Below, in pieces: positions 10,501-22,449 of a stretch of DNA of 64,000 nt (its first letter is position 1; each line of letters begins with the position of its first letter). The notes beneath the pieces are model-generated. The model was not told where the DNA came from and did no database searches. It saw only the letters and a list, made by a program, of their open reading frames with translations. Source of the stretch: Eupeodes corollae (lineage: Eukaryota; Arthropoda; Insecta; Diptera; Syrphidae); the NCBI RefSeq assembly GCF_945859685.1, contig NC_079149.1:102388863-102452862 (forward strand). Direction: 5' to 3'. The translations under genes and the position numbers were made by a program.

Positions 10501-12560
10501 TTGTTTTTAAAAGACATTAACATGCCAAAAGTCTTAATCTGACAATCAAACCGAAATTTCATTGAATTAAGAAACCTTCACTCGATTATCAATAATACAA
10601 AATTAATAATTAAATAATTCATAGAAACAATAAAAATAACCATAGTAATTTATTTAATCTCCAAATACCAATTAAAACCATCTGACGATTAAATTATTCC
10701 CTCAAAATGTCCATAAATACTTTGCAGAAATCCTTACATTCCATAATGTATAAATATCTTAAGGTTTATTAATTATTTATTGAAAATTTGAATAATTAAC
10801 ATTTTATTGTAAGGCAAGACAACTCAAAGCAAGACAAGGCAATGCTATTAAATGTCCTGTCCATCTGTCATCAACGTATGAATGAGTGACACAAATACTA
10901 AGCTAATTAATATTATTGGGCAAAGGTATCATCCTACATATTGATATGAAGTGACAATACATCCCCCACAGCAATAAGCTTTTACATATATTAATAATAT
11001 TTTAATCATATGCTCATATATCCGGCATTTCCAGAAACCAAAGCAATCTGCATACCAATACAAACTCGTATCAATCTGAAGGTGGATAATTTGATATTAA
11101 CATCTCAATTATTATTGGAATTGAATATCTCGAAATTCTATACTCGATTGGATGAATAGTTTACTTGCTGCGATGCTCCATTTGATATCCACTTTAATAC
11201 ACTCGATCAGATACAATTCTGGAGATGGAAATATAATTACATAATTACTATTATGCTCATATATTAATATTACAGAAGTTTGATAGACGAATATCCTTTC
11301 AAATGCGCAAACCTTTTATCGCTTTTAATTGGACAAATAATATCGATTAAATTGGGTAAAAGAGATCTTTTGTCGGAATCCGAATCGAAGTCGAATACTC
11401 ATCACATCTTATACGGGTCAATAGGTTTTGTGGCGAATTTGCTGCTCACACAATCGTCAATGAATTAATCATACTTGCTTTTAAGGGATATTTCCAAGGA
11501 TGTGTACCTTGTATATCCTTGCAACTTGTTCTCTAACAAAATAATCATTCTAGATATTCATATGCTTGATGCTGTTTCTCAGCTCAATTCAACTTAACTT
11601 AAACGAGTTCAGTTAACCAACAAAATAATTATTTCCAAATGAGGGATCACACTCTGTTGGCTTGGCCAGAACGCACAAAACGACATCCAGGCAGGACGTA
11701 TCGATTTCGTTTATAGGGAAAAGGATAAAGACCAAACAACCTAGACTTTGAAGTGTGCAAGGAGCTAAGGGATGCTTCAGTGTAATTGTTTCGGAAGGAA
11801 TGTACTCTCGTTTCCCTGACCATTTCTATTGTCTTGTATGACTGGTCTATGTCAATTTGAAAGAGCAAGGAAGATTCGCATTCCAAGGATTCCTTCTTAG
11901 GTATCTTTCTACAAAGAAACATATCCTGCTTTTGTTCCTCTTGTTGGTCGTGTTTCCTTCCATAAGAAGCATAAATTGCATTCCGACACAACCAACAGAA
12001 TATTCGTATACGCAATATTTCTGGTAAACATGAATTCCAGAATGCAGTGTGTTTTGTATTGCATTAAGTTTGTTACACTTCGAGGAGTTTCCTTATAACA
12101 ATCTTGCTAACAAATGCAGCATGTCCTTTCTTAATTTGTGTATAGTCATTAACATTTTATCTGCACTAAATACTTGAACTTTATCTCATCAAAGAAATAT
12201 AATCTAGAACAATTAGGCTTAGTTGTCTCAAGCTACATCTATTGACAGGTTGTAAATTTGTTTTGAATTGAAGTTTAAATATGTTAAAGCACTTAACAAG
12301 TTCTAAAAAATGGTAGAAATTTAGCTTGAAAGAAAACACCCACAATTTTTGCTTTGTTGGTGACTTTAAATTAACAATTCAATCATAAGGAAAAACAAGA
12401 AAAAAACACATTTTGACAGCTGTCATAATGGAGGAAGTGGAATCGGAGCTTAAATGAGAGTACAACAAATTTGTATGTATCGAAATTTTGTTGAGGTTAT
12501 ACTTTTAAAATTAAAACTATGATTAAAATATTGATTAAGTATTTTCATTTAAAAAAAAAC
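10501..12560. other. No gene recognised
   Basis: AT-rich DNA. A stretch at 11647-12015 is open for 122 codons on the minus strand and is slightly richer in GC, but it has no ATG, no recognisable motif and no supporting splice pattern, so I do not call it a gene. Confidence 0.5.
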
Positions 12561-12584
12561 ATTGATTCAAAAAAATAAGAAAGA

Positions 12585-13555
12585 TAAAATCAAGTTTGCT
12601 CGTTGCTGCGTCAAAATTGGAAGAGACTCAACCAATACCTTCGAAACCACCAGAGGACTTCGACAAGGCGATGCGCTGTCATGTAGCTGCTTCAATAGTG
12701 TTCTTGAAAGAGTGGTGCGCAACACCAACGCCAATAAAAGTGGCACTATCTTTCAAAAAGCCACACAATATCTTGAATATCCATCCAGATGACAGCGACA
12801 TTATGGGAAGAACCAAACGAGCAGTGACAGGTGCTTTCTATAATATCGAGTCTAAGGTGAAGAAAATAGGTGTCATTAACGAGGACAAAACGAAGTTTTA
12901 CTTTCGTCAAATAGAGTCGATTCACACCGTAGACTTGGTCAAAACGTGACAGCTGACAGATATAACTTCGAGGTGGTAAACGAATTTGTTTACCTGGGCA
13001 CTGCTGTTAATTCTGCAAATGACATCAGAGCGGGGATCAAACGTATAATTAGACTTGCTAATCGATGTTTCTTTGGCCTAAGCAAGAGGTTGAGGAAAAG
13101 GCCCTATCGAGAAATACCAAAGAGACACTGTACAAAAACGTTGATCATCCCAGTCTTGCTGTATGGTGCAGAAGCATGAACCCTCTCCCAGGCGGGTGAA
13201 GGATCTCTTTGTATCTTCGAGAGAAAGATCTATGATCCGGTTTGTGTCGACAGGCAAAGTAACATTCGGTGGAGAAAGTATAATTATGAGTTATACGAGC
13301 TGTACAGCGATTAAGATGGCTAGGGCATGTATAGATAATGAACATCGAAGCTCCAGCCCGTAAGGTATTCAACGCCAAGCCTGAGGGAATAAGAAGCAGA
13401 GGCAGGCCTTATCTCCAGTGGAGTGATTAAGCTGAGGCTGACGCACGTCAACTTGGTATTCGAAACTGGAGGCAGCAAGCTAGACATCGAGTAAGCTGGC
13501 AAAAATTATTACTTGAGGCCCAGGAGCACAATGCGCTATAGCTCCAACTAAAGTA
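12585..13555 (+). pseudogene. Older LINE relative, reverse transcriptase C-terminal part
   Basis: Plus-strand remnant of a non-LTR element related to, but well diverged from, the L1-L5 family. Pieces in order are ARCCVKIGRDSTNTF, GLRQGDALSCSCFNSVLERV, a thumb region with GRTKRAVTGAF, NEFVYLGTAVNSANDIRAGI, TLIIPVLLYGAEA and, near 13390-13490, RGRPYLQWSD and LGIRNWRQQARH. Several frameshifts are present, and the catalytic YADD codons are altered (a YPSR/DDSD region near 12780). It ends at AAAGTAAAGTAAGG (13545-13560), consistent with the tail type of the other copies. No target duplication was found. Confidence 0.8.
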
Positions 13556-13560
13556 AAGTA

Positions 13561-15205
13561 AGGAAAAAATCAAGTATTGGTGATTACTGGGATTGTCAGA
13601 AAGAAGACGTTTAACTGTCAAAATTCTCATATTGGTTGAAACGGTTTTAGAAAAAGTTCAAACAAATCATAAAAATGTAGGGGTTTTACTTTCTGAGTTC
13701 TGAGAATTTTCACAACCAGATTGACAGAGCAGAAAAATTAAATTTAAACAAGATTTTCGACAAAGTATGACATTTGTTTTTAAAAAAATATTGATCTTAG
13801 ATATCTTAGATCTTAGCCAGTTGCCAAGTAAAAACATCTGATTAAAGAAATCATAAGTAGTGCACCTTTAAAAAACACCAAGCTGTCAGCTGTCAAATTG
13901 TTTTTGAGGGTTGGCAACACAACACCGAATTCTGCATAAATCTTTGTACACGTTTTTCTAAGTGACTGAAGTTCAGTCAAATAAAATAGTTTAATGAGAA
14001 ACCACTGCAATAAATAACTGACACGCCCATTAAACGCCTTAATTAGACATTGAAAAACAAATTTAATGCAAAAACAAAAGAGATAACGTGACATATTTGT
14101 CAAAGTAGGGTAATTGCAAATATTGAACAATTATTAATTGGGTGAAGTCAATACAAACATTATTTAATTACTGTAATTTTTTATTTCTATGGTATGTTCG
14201 TGTGTTAGTACGTTTGATACCCCGTTTGAGACTCTATGGATGCGTTCGTAGAGTAGTGCCCAACATATAAAACACTAAGACGTCATTTCAAAACTCACGA
14301 TGAGCTCTGATATTTTGACATAAGTTCTTTTTAAATTATTTCAACTATTTTTTTTTATAAAAAGTATAGGGCTGGAATTCGACTTATGTCAAACTAAGTT
14401 GTTAATCCAGTTTTTTTGTTCAGCTGAAAGTCTGACGTTACTTGTGTTTCTTTTTGACATTCTATAGATAGTATAGTAGATAATTCCCAAGGAAACGCAT
14501 CGGCAGTAGACAGATTTTTGTATTTAAAAGTTGGTACCACTGAAAGAAGATCTGTCAGAATAATAATTTAAAAAAAAAACACACAAATAGAAGAAAATTT
14601 TGTAAAAATTGAAAATTAAAATTAACTTAGCAAAAAAAAATTGTGTTTTCCATTTCACACTTGGTGGTCGATTTCAAAGTTTTAACCAAACAATTTGACA
14701 TAAAATAAAAACTTCAAGAAGGGGGTTTGTTCGTAGACCATTACACTAACGAGCGAGCTTGAAGCAAGCCTCAATTCTTTATCTATCTGAATCGAGTTGA
14801 GATTTATTTATTCTAAACTAAATTAAACCTTTGGTGGAAACTTAGCAAAACATAAATATCTTTTCTATAGTTTTTTCCTGCAAAATAAGCCCAGTTAGTC
14901 CATTTTCACTAACAAAACTAAATAATATCAACAGTGATAGATTTATTTTTTCTCCGATGGAAAACACATGATTCGAAATGTACAACTACTCAACGAACAC
15001 AGCCATCGAGATACAAATGCAATATCAATCGTACCAACATTTGAGAACAAAATTACATAAGATCCATTCGAGACTCGTATAAATGTCACAAACCCATCCG
15101 TAGTAAGATTCTAATTTAATTCTTATCGGTAGTATTCATACTGCGGATATTGTTTTTGTTATTCGTATAAAATCCTACTATACTATTGATAGATATTCAA
15201 ACAAA
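13561..15205. other. No gene recognised
   Basis: AT-rich DNA holding one member of a two-copy repeat (14203-14345). A palindromic CTGTCAGCTGTCA lies at about 13885-13897. No coding sequence could be supported. Confidence 0.5.
14203..14345 (+). repeat. Unclassified repeat, copy 1
   Basis: Shares about 120 bp with 20824-20945 in direct orientation. Common blocks include TGGATGNGTTCGTAGAGT, GTCCAACATA or GCCCAACATA, GACGTCATTT or AACGTCACTT, and CTCTGATATTTTGACATAAG. No terminal repeats or coding potential are seen. Confidence 0.6.
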
Positions 15206-15211
15206 ACGAAG

Positions 15212-15612
15212 ATGGATCGCTTAACTATCGTACAACAAATTGCTACAAAATGGTGATTTTGCCACAGCCATAAATCTTGCCTTAAGAGGAGGTTATGGTT
15301 CAATTAGGCAAAATTGTGAAGAAATTTGAACGGACTGGATTGATTGCAGATATTGGTAGGCCTGTGCATCATCGTTTCACTCTTACCGCTGAAAATTTCG
15401 CTGCTGTAAATAAAAGTTTTGCCGAAGACCCGAATGCGTCAATTCTTCGTAGTTCTCAAGAATTAGGGTTGTCTTAGGGCACATTATGGCGTATCTTACA
15501 TCCATATAAAGTCCAGCTCACACGTCATCTGAAGGCAGCTGACCATTTACAACGTCGTAGATACGTCGAATGGGTGCTTAAACAACAGGCGGTAGAGAAT
15601 CCTCAAGTAATT
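15212..15612 (+). pseudogene. DD41D-like transposase relic, N-terminal part
   Basis: Starts with an ATG (MDRLTIVQQIATKW) and, after frameshifts, preserves the helix-turn-helix region in the order IVKKFERTGLIADIGRP, AAVNKSFAEDPNASI and SSQELGLS. This aligns block by block with residues 68-125 of the transposase at 51235-52482. After a stop (15475-15477) the frame continues with TLWRILHPYKVQLTRHLKA and RRYVEWVLKQQAVENPQ. It is then cut by a LINE insertion; the rest resumes at 17260. Confidence 0.8.
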
Positions 15613-15622
15613 GAAGAGAGGC

Positions 15623-17249
15623 CACTTACCTACTTACTTAAGGTGGCGCTACAGTCTGGGCCTCAACCAATATGCATTGGTTGACCACCTAGGTCCCTAG
15701 CTAGCTGTCCCCAGTTTCGCAAGCCAAGTTGGTTGAGCTCCTCTCCCACCTGGGTGCGCCACCTGAGTCGCCGTCTTCTTCTACTGCGCCGTCCCTCGGG
15801 ATTGGATTCGAAGACCTTCCGGGCTGGAGCGTTGATGTCCTTTCGCTCTACTGACCCAGCCATCTAAGCCGTTGGACTTTAATTCTGCTAACTAGGTCAG
15901 TGTCGCTGTACAGCCTGAACAGTTCGTCGTTAAATCTTCTCCTTCATTCTACATCTATGTGTACGAGACCGAAAATCACCCGAAGAATATTTCTCTCGAA
16001 GCATCCTAAGACGCTCTCATCTTTCTTTGACAGGGTCCTGGCCTCAGCGACAAAAATGAGAACCGGGATGATGAGTGTCTTATAGATGGTGATTTTAGAT
16101 GCTAGAGAGAGGACTTTACTTCTCAATTGCCTTCTAAGTCCAAAGATGCAGCGATTTACAAGAGTTGTTCTTCGTTGGATTTCAGCGCTGTGGTGTCTAA
16201 GTAGACAAAGTCCTTCACTACCTCGAAGTAAAGTTTTTACGTCGTTGTTCAATGTCTTTTTTTGATGACAACATATACTTGGTCTTGCCCTCATTGACCA
16301 CTAAACCCATCTTCTTCGCTTCCGTCGCAATGCTCAAAAACGCTCCACTGACATCACGCTTTGATCTTCCAATTATGTCAATATCATCTGCGTATCCGAG
16401 TAATTGAATGGAATTTCGGAAGATTGTGCCTCTTGTGTTGACGGTTGAGTTTTGCACAATTCTTTCCAGAATGAAGTTGAAAAAGTCGCATGACAGTGCA
16501 TTGCCTTTTCTAAAACCTTTTTTGACATCAAATGCATCGGTAAGATCTTTTCAGACCTTGATAGAGCAGCGTGCATTCTCCATCGTCACTATGCACAAAG
16601 GGATAAGTTTGACAGGGATGCCAAAACTAGACATTGCTCTGTAGAGCTCTTCCCTATAGATGCTGTCATACGCGGCTTTAAAATCGATAAAGAGATGGTG
16701 GATATCGATTTGAAGCTCCTGGGTTTTTTCCAAGATCTGCCGTAGTGTGAATATTTGGTCGATAGTGGACTTTCCTGGTCTGAAGCCACACTGATAAAGA
16801 CCAATCAGGTTGTTGACAAATGGCTTCAGACGTTTACATAAAATGACAGAAAGGATCCTATATGCAATGTTAAGGAGACTGATGCCTCTATAGTTGGCGC
16901 AATTTAGAGGGTCTCCTTTTTTATGTATTGGACAAAATAAATAGTTCGGCAGTGATGCCGTTAGCTCCAGCAGCTTTGTTTGAATTCAGTTTAGATATAC
17001 CTATCTTCACTTCGTCAAGGTCGGGTAGGCGGAATTGTTGATCTGCGTCGCCTAGGTTGAGTGCTTCTATCTCCCTTAAAGCGGAATTCGGTTCATCATC
17101 GCCGTTACACAATTTGGAGAAGTGGTCTTTCAATATTCTCAACTTAGACTGCGGTTCTACTACGATGTTCCCCTGATCGTCTTTACAGGCTTCAGTTGGT
17201 GGCTGGTACCCTTGGGAGCTTCTTTTTACCTTTTGGTAAAATTTACGAA
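15623..17249 (-). mobile_element. LINE copy L2, 5'-truncated
   Basis: Minus-strand copy of about 1.63 kb. It is flanked by 10 bp direct repeats GAAGAGAGGC at 15613-15622 and 17250-17259. The left end is the tail ACTTACCTACTTACTTAAGG. Coding remnants with frameshifts run from right to left: DEVKIGISKLNSNKAAGANG (about 17020-16960), HHLFIDFKAAYDSIYREEL (about 16700-16650), the RT motif B region (KKVLEKAMHCHA in a shifted frame), LLGYADDIDIIGRSKRDVSG (about 16400-16340) and RTLVNRCIFGLRRQLRSKVL. The endonuclease domain is absent because of 5' truncation. Confidence 0.9.
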
Positions 17250-17259
17250 GAAGAGAGGC

Positions 17260-17686
17260 TACTACATCAACAAAAAGTCACTATTTAGTGCGTTCTTTAG
17301 TCCGGAGGTGTGATTAGAATTCTACTTCTTCGAAAACGACGATAGAACGACTGTCACCGTTAATTCGGAGCGTTATGGTCATATGTTAACGAACTTTTTT
17401 TATCTGCTATTAAAGAATAGCACTTGGAAAAAATGTGGTTTCAACAAGATAATGTCATATGCCACACATATCGAGCGAATATGGCTTCATTGCGAGATGC
17501 ATTTCCTGCCTGCGTAATTTCTCGTCACGGCGATATCAACTGGTCAACAAGATCATGTGATTTGACACAGCTGAACTTTTTTTTAAATTTAACTCTCGAG
17601 CACTTAAAAACAAAGGTTCGTCAAGTTATGGCTGAGATACCGCTCAGTATATGTCTAAAAGTAGTCGAAAATTACCTCAATTGGTA
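17260..17686 (+). pseudogene. DD41D-like transposase relic, C-terminal part
   Basis: Continuation of the relic at 15212-15612 on the far side of LINE L2. From 17424 an open stretch reads MWFQQDNVICHTYRANMASL, then the blocks CVISRHGDINW and TRSCDLTQLNFFL. The second catalytic Asp is present (QQD). The position 41 residues further on, normally the third catalytic Asp, is Asn (TQLNFF for TPLDYF). The segment around the first catalytic Asp is missing or unreadable. The frame ends at 17685-17687. Confidence 0.8.
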
Positions 17687-17699
17687 GTCATTTAAATGA

Positions 17700-20475
17700 T
17701 GTAGTATTTCACACATAATGTCAACGTTCAGACTTTAAAATACAAAAGAAATATCATAAACACAAATATTTTATATGTGTTTTATTTGCGTTTACTTTTA
17801 AAACCGCAAAATGGATTACCCTGTAAATACGCTGTAATATTTCGCAAAACTGTAGTATCAAAAAATTCAGCGCCATCTGTTAGACGCAAAGTTCAACACA
17901 TAGTTAGACCATAATTTACGAACGAACCCCTTTTCTATCAATTCTCATTTACAAAATGGAAAACATGAAAACATAACCTCTTTTAAATTTTCCATTTTAT
18001 TTCGTTAAAATTAGGTCTGGTCTGAATTTCGCTTAATTTTGTACAATTGTGTTAAAAATTATTCTGAAAAATGTTCAATAGTGTCAACTTTTGAAATACA
18101 AAAACCGGACGTATTCGTAACAAAATTAAAGCTTTCAAAAGAAAAACACCATAAACTGTCAACATTTTCACTTCTCTTTCTCCATCTTCTACAAAACTCA
18201 AAGCCATAAAACTGCACAAATTCTTCTTTCTTTTTGATTCTCATAAACTTTCATAATTAAATTAAATAGAAATTGTGTCATTTTAGACGAATGAAATTTG
18301 AAATTCCCCAAAACTAAACAAACCCACAGCAGCGTGTCAAAGACACAGAATTAGGCTCAAATAAATAAATGTGTGTATGTAGATAAAGAGTCCAAAACAT
18401 AACTTTGCTTAACACCATTTCCATATAAACAAAATGTACCTACCAAAGTTATAAAAGTGTTTGTTCTTTCTGTGCTAATCCATGTGTCATTGCCACTGAC
18501 AATTAACTAACCTTGTGTCAGGCTTTATTTAGAAGTACGAGTACGAGACCCAAAAAACCTCGCAACCTCATACAAGATAGAAAAAAATAAAAAAGAAAAA
18601 ACGAAAAAAAGATTTCATTCCAATATTAATTTAAAGTTTTAATGAGTTTCCTCTGCTAAGCTCAAGGATTTGTATCACTTTAAAATGAATATAAAATTTA
18701 TATAGCAGTCACATAAGGACATCACGACAAGCCACATCGTTGCCTCTGGATACTTCTAGGTTCACTCACTATTCAGGCTTCTAAAGCTTTTTTTATTTTA
18801 GTCAGATTTTCTCTCCACGAAACCAAAAACAAAAATACCAACACAACACAACATAGGACGAAAGGATTTCCTTCCCCCGTTTTTTTGTATCCTTTTTTCA
18901 AATATAAAATAAATTTAAATAACAAAAAAAAAGAAGAGACAACAACAAAAACAAACGGGACAAGACAGTGTATAAAGCTCATCAGCTAAAAGTAACTCGT
19001 CTCTGATTTGAATTATCCTCTGAAGGATCTAAATGGCGTGTACAGGATGGATAAAATCATTTAAGTGCTATCCTCAGCGGGATAATTCTTTTCCCTTTTC
19101 TTTTCTTTTCTTTTTTTTTTGACTGATTTTATTCTTCCTTTTTTTCATTTTGTTGCATATCAGGACTTCTTCTGTAATAGTAAAGCATTCTTTTTATCCT
19201 TGTTATGTATATATACACTGCTGTTGGTCTGGTTTGGTTTGGAGTTTGGTTTGGTTCGGTTCGGCTTGGCCTAACCGCAATAGTTTAATTCATTTATAGT
19301 GAGTTACATCAGCTGAAGCTAAAACGAGAGGCTGCCTTTGTGAAAGTATAGTGGAAAGTTGTCCTATCCACTTTACTACCGCTACCACAGCTCCTACAAG
19401 GAACGAAGTAGAGCGAAAAGCAAAAGCCACTCTCCATCTCCATCTCAGTCTCCAACGAGGACGATGATAAACGTTATAGCGTGCAAAAGTTGGTATAGTT
19501 TTTCTTCCTTTTTTGTATTTTGTTTCTTTTTTTTCCAAAACAGCGGAAATGTATATCCTTGATACATAAAGTGCTTGTAAAGATTACAGTTGTTATATTA
19601 CATTCGTATCCCTTGAAATTATTTGGAGGGGGGTTGAATTCCTTTTCGAGCGTCACAAGCACAACAACAAACAATTATTATACGTGACGGACGGATTGCG
19701 CCAACGAAAAAAAAAGCGAGTTAAGCGAAATAATGCTAAGCTAAATGTGAAACGTTCATGTTTGCCAAAAAATGGAGACAGTTAGCCTACGTTCCAACGT
19801 ATACATAACATTCCTATGACTACATCTCTCCAAAAATCCACCATTTTAGGATTTCATCCTTCCTTTTTTTAAGAAGAGTTTTGTGTCTGTTTAGAAATTG
19901 TGCGGTTTGCTATAAAAGAATGCAAATGAAATTAATGACTTAAATTAACTTCAACTCCAAAAGTCTGGCAGAAGTTTTTAAGTCAAACTGTCTAGATTGC
20001 CACTTTTTATTGCCAAATAAAATAAAAGCCCCTTTTTAGTTGAAACAATTCAAAAGCCTTACAGTCTTTGTTTTATTCATTTTACATTTAAGTTGAAAAA
20101 TGTTCGTGAAAAGCTCCTTTTTTAAGGGAAAAAGTTATTTCACTTATAAAACATTAAGTTTGACAGTCGTAAGCAACTGTCATGTTCACAAGAGTAACCA
20201 AATTGCTTACAGTGTTTGACGTTTATAGATTTTTGAAAGTTTGTAATGTCAATGGTTTTGTAGACTCATTGCATAAAAAGGAAAACAACGCAGCTACAGT
20301 CAAAATTCATCAAAGTAACGGTTTTCAATTTTGTCTATGACAACTGTCAACACTTCAATAAATGTATTTTTCAAAACAATACCCGTGTTTTTGGAAAAGT
20401 CATAAGTAGTGCAATAAAAATGTATATGAATAGATACAACATCCGCATTAGAATCCCTGTGGATAGCAGTTTGAC
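17700..20475. other. No gene recognised
   Basis: AT-rich DNA with poly-A/T tracts (18570-18620, 18900-18960, 19080-19150). An imperfect pentanucleotide run of GGTTT/GGTTC lies at about 19227-19275. Open frames here follow low-complexity sequence, for example the Ser/Arg-rich frame at 19380-19460, and lack family features. Confidence 0.5.
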
Positions 20476-20483
20476 GTTTATTC

Positions 20484-20774
20484 CAGTAAATAAAATTAAA
20501 TAAGGTGGCGCAACAGTCCATGAAGAACAAGGGCCTAGTGACTTACAACTCTCAACCACTCTTGTGTGCGAGTAATGTTGCAGGAGATGGAAGGGACTAA
20601 GGGGCTAATTTGAAAAAGCACTTTTTCATGACAAGAATATACTCTTGTAGGATTTGTCAATTCCTCGCAAGAGGCAGTACCCGTGAAAAAACTTAGGTGG
20701 CACACGCAGGGATTGAACCCAAGGCCCCTTGCATGACAGTCCAACGCACTAACCATCACGCTACGGGTACTATT
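20484..20774 (-). mobile_element. tRNA-derived SINE
   Basis: Minus-strand copy. The 5' head GTACCCGTAGCGTGATGGTT ends at 20770, and the box B-like GGGTTCAATCCC lies at about 20713-20724. The 3' end reads GGACTGTTGCGCCACCTTAT and continues into an AT-rich tail. The 9 bp CGTTTATTC occurs at 20475-20483 and 20775-20783 and is the likely target duplication. The body shares CAATTCCTCGCAAGAGGCAG with the other copies. Confidence 0.85.
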
Positions 20775-20823
20775 CGTTTATTCGAGTATCGAAACCAATT
20801 TTCGAGGTTCTCATTGTAAGACG

Positions 20824-20945
20824 CTGGTATGTTTGACACTTGATGGATGTGTTCGTAGAGTTGTGTCCAACATACAAAGCACTTTAACGTCACTTAAGAT
20901 GAACTCTGATAATTTGACAGAAGTTCTTTTCAATGTTTGCTATTT
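20824..20945 (+). repeat. Unclassified repeat, copy 2
   Basis: Direct-orientation partner of 14203-14345, lying immediately beyond the SINE at 20484-20774. See that entry for the shared blocks. Confidence 0.6.
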
Positions 20946-21168
20946 TAATCACTTTAAATACTTCTTCCTATGAGATGACAGGCCAACTTTTGTTTAACCT
21001 TTAATTTGTAACTATAACAGAATAAAACTTAAAAAGTATCTATTCTGTCAATTCTTAAAAAAGAAAATATTAATACAAATTTTAAATCTGACATCTCATT
21101 ACAATTTTAAACGTAACTTAGCATAAACTATAAATCTTTGCGTTTTTACGTTTCCTTGTAATTCAATT

Positions 21169-22447
21169 TTAATTAATTGTAAAAGTAAACTTTTCTGGGT
21201 TAAGCTTTAGGTGGGCTTCTCGAAGTCTTTGAAACACGGCTCTCAGATTTTTACAGTGTTCGTCATATGTTTTCCCGTATAATATGACGTCATCCAAATA
21301 GACCAGGCAAGATTTCCATGTGAGTCCTTGTAGGATGCATTCCATTAGGCGCTCAAAAGTCGCTGGAGAATTGTAAAGTCCAAAAGGCATAACTTTGAAC
21401 TGCCACAATCCGTTTCCTGTTGAGAATGCTGTCTTTTCTTTGTCTTCAGGATGGATTTCGACTTATGCCAGTAACCACTTTTCAAGTCCAGAGTATCACT
21501 GATCCTAGGCAGAGGGTAGCTATCCTTCTTGGTCACATCATTCAACCTTCGATAGTCCACGCAAAAGCGTGTTGATCCGTCTTTCTTCTTTACCAGAACC
21601 ACTGGAGACGCCCAAGGGCTTTTAGAGTTTTCGATCAGACCTTCTTCCTTCATAATGGTTATCAGTTCTTCAACCCCACCTTGTTTGTCTAGTGGTAGGC
21701 GTCTTGCAGGTTGACGAATCGGCCTTGCATCCCCGGTATTGATTCGATGTTGCACCAGTTGCGTTCTGCCATATTTCCCTTTCGATGACGAAAAGATGTC
21801 TGCAAATTCTTCGAGGAGACCTTCTGCAATTCTTGGTTGTTAGTGGCCAAGATAAGATGACTTGAGAATGTTCGTCTTTATGGAATTCAGCTCTTCGGAC
21901 TTCTAGGATTGCCTTGCCTCTTCTTCGTTGATCCTTGTTATCGCTGATACAGATTCGCACTGTCCGACAATCTCACCTTTTCTAAGCTTAACTTCATACG
22001 GCTTGATGTTTAGTATTCATACCGGAACCATGTTCTTTAAAGGTCTCACAAGAGTCTTCCCAATGGTGACGTTTTGGGAAGACTTTGCAGATGTGGTTCC
22101 ACCATGAGGTATCGATGGCTCCCAGGCTTACCCTTTAATTTCGTCCACACTAATACTTCTGAAGAAGCAGGCAAAGTGAGATCTTCTTTGATGACGGTTT
22201 TTACAGATGACGAAGTCTCATACGAGTTAGTGCCATAGATCATCGGAATCTCGATGTTTCGATATTTCTGGACTTGGTTCCCGATGTCCAATATCACCCC
22301 GTGATCTTTCATGAAATCGGCGCCGACAATGCACTCTTCGCATATATCTGCTACCACGAACAGGTGAGAGAATTCCAACTCTGCCAACTGGATCTCAAGA
22401 CGTACCTCACCATAAACTTTTGCGGCCTCTCCAGTTGCTGACAGCAA
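21169..22447 (-). pseudogene. Ty3/gypsy-like retrotransposon pol fragment, broken
   Basis: Remnant of an LTR-retrotransposon polyprotein. Reading right to left: 22447-22046 carries the C-terminal part of an aspartic-protease-like domain (CIVGADFMKDHGVILD); the catalytic DTG region is not present. A frameshifted linker follows at about 22045-21760. Next is the N-terminal reverse transcriptase (ENSKSPWASPVVLV, KKKDGSTRFCVDYRRLN, YPLPRISDTLDLKSGYW) to about 21460. Another frame shift leads to the palm with KVMPFGLYNSPATF and the catalytic YLDD (near 21290). RNase H, integrase, gag and LTRs are not seen, so this is a truncated and frameshifted fossil. Confidence 0.85.
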
Positions 22448-22449
22448 CT

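Noticed and set aside
11647..12015. 122-codon open stretch on the minus strand
   Set aside because: It has no ATG, no recognisable motif, no splice context and no homologous copy in the window.
19227..19275. GGTTT/GGTTC run as telomere-like repeat
   Set aside because: It is short and irregular and does not match the TTAGG insect repeat; fly telomeres do not use simple short repeats.
21169..22447. Active retrovirus-like element
   Set aside because: Only part of pol is present, with at least two frame changes and no LTRs, gag, integrase or envelope region seen.
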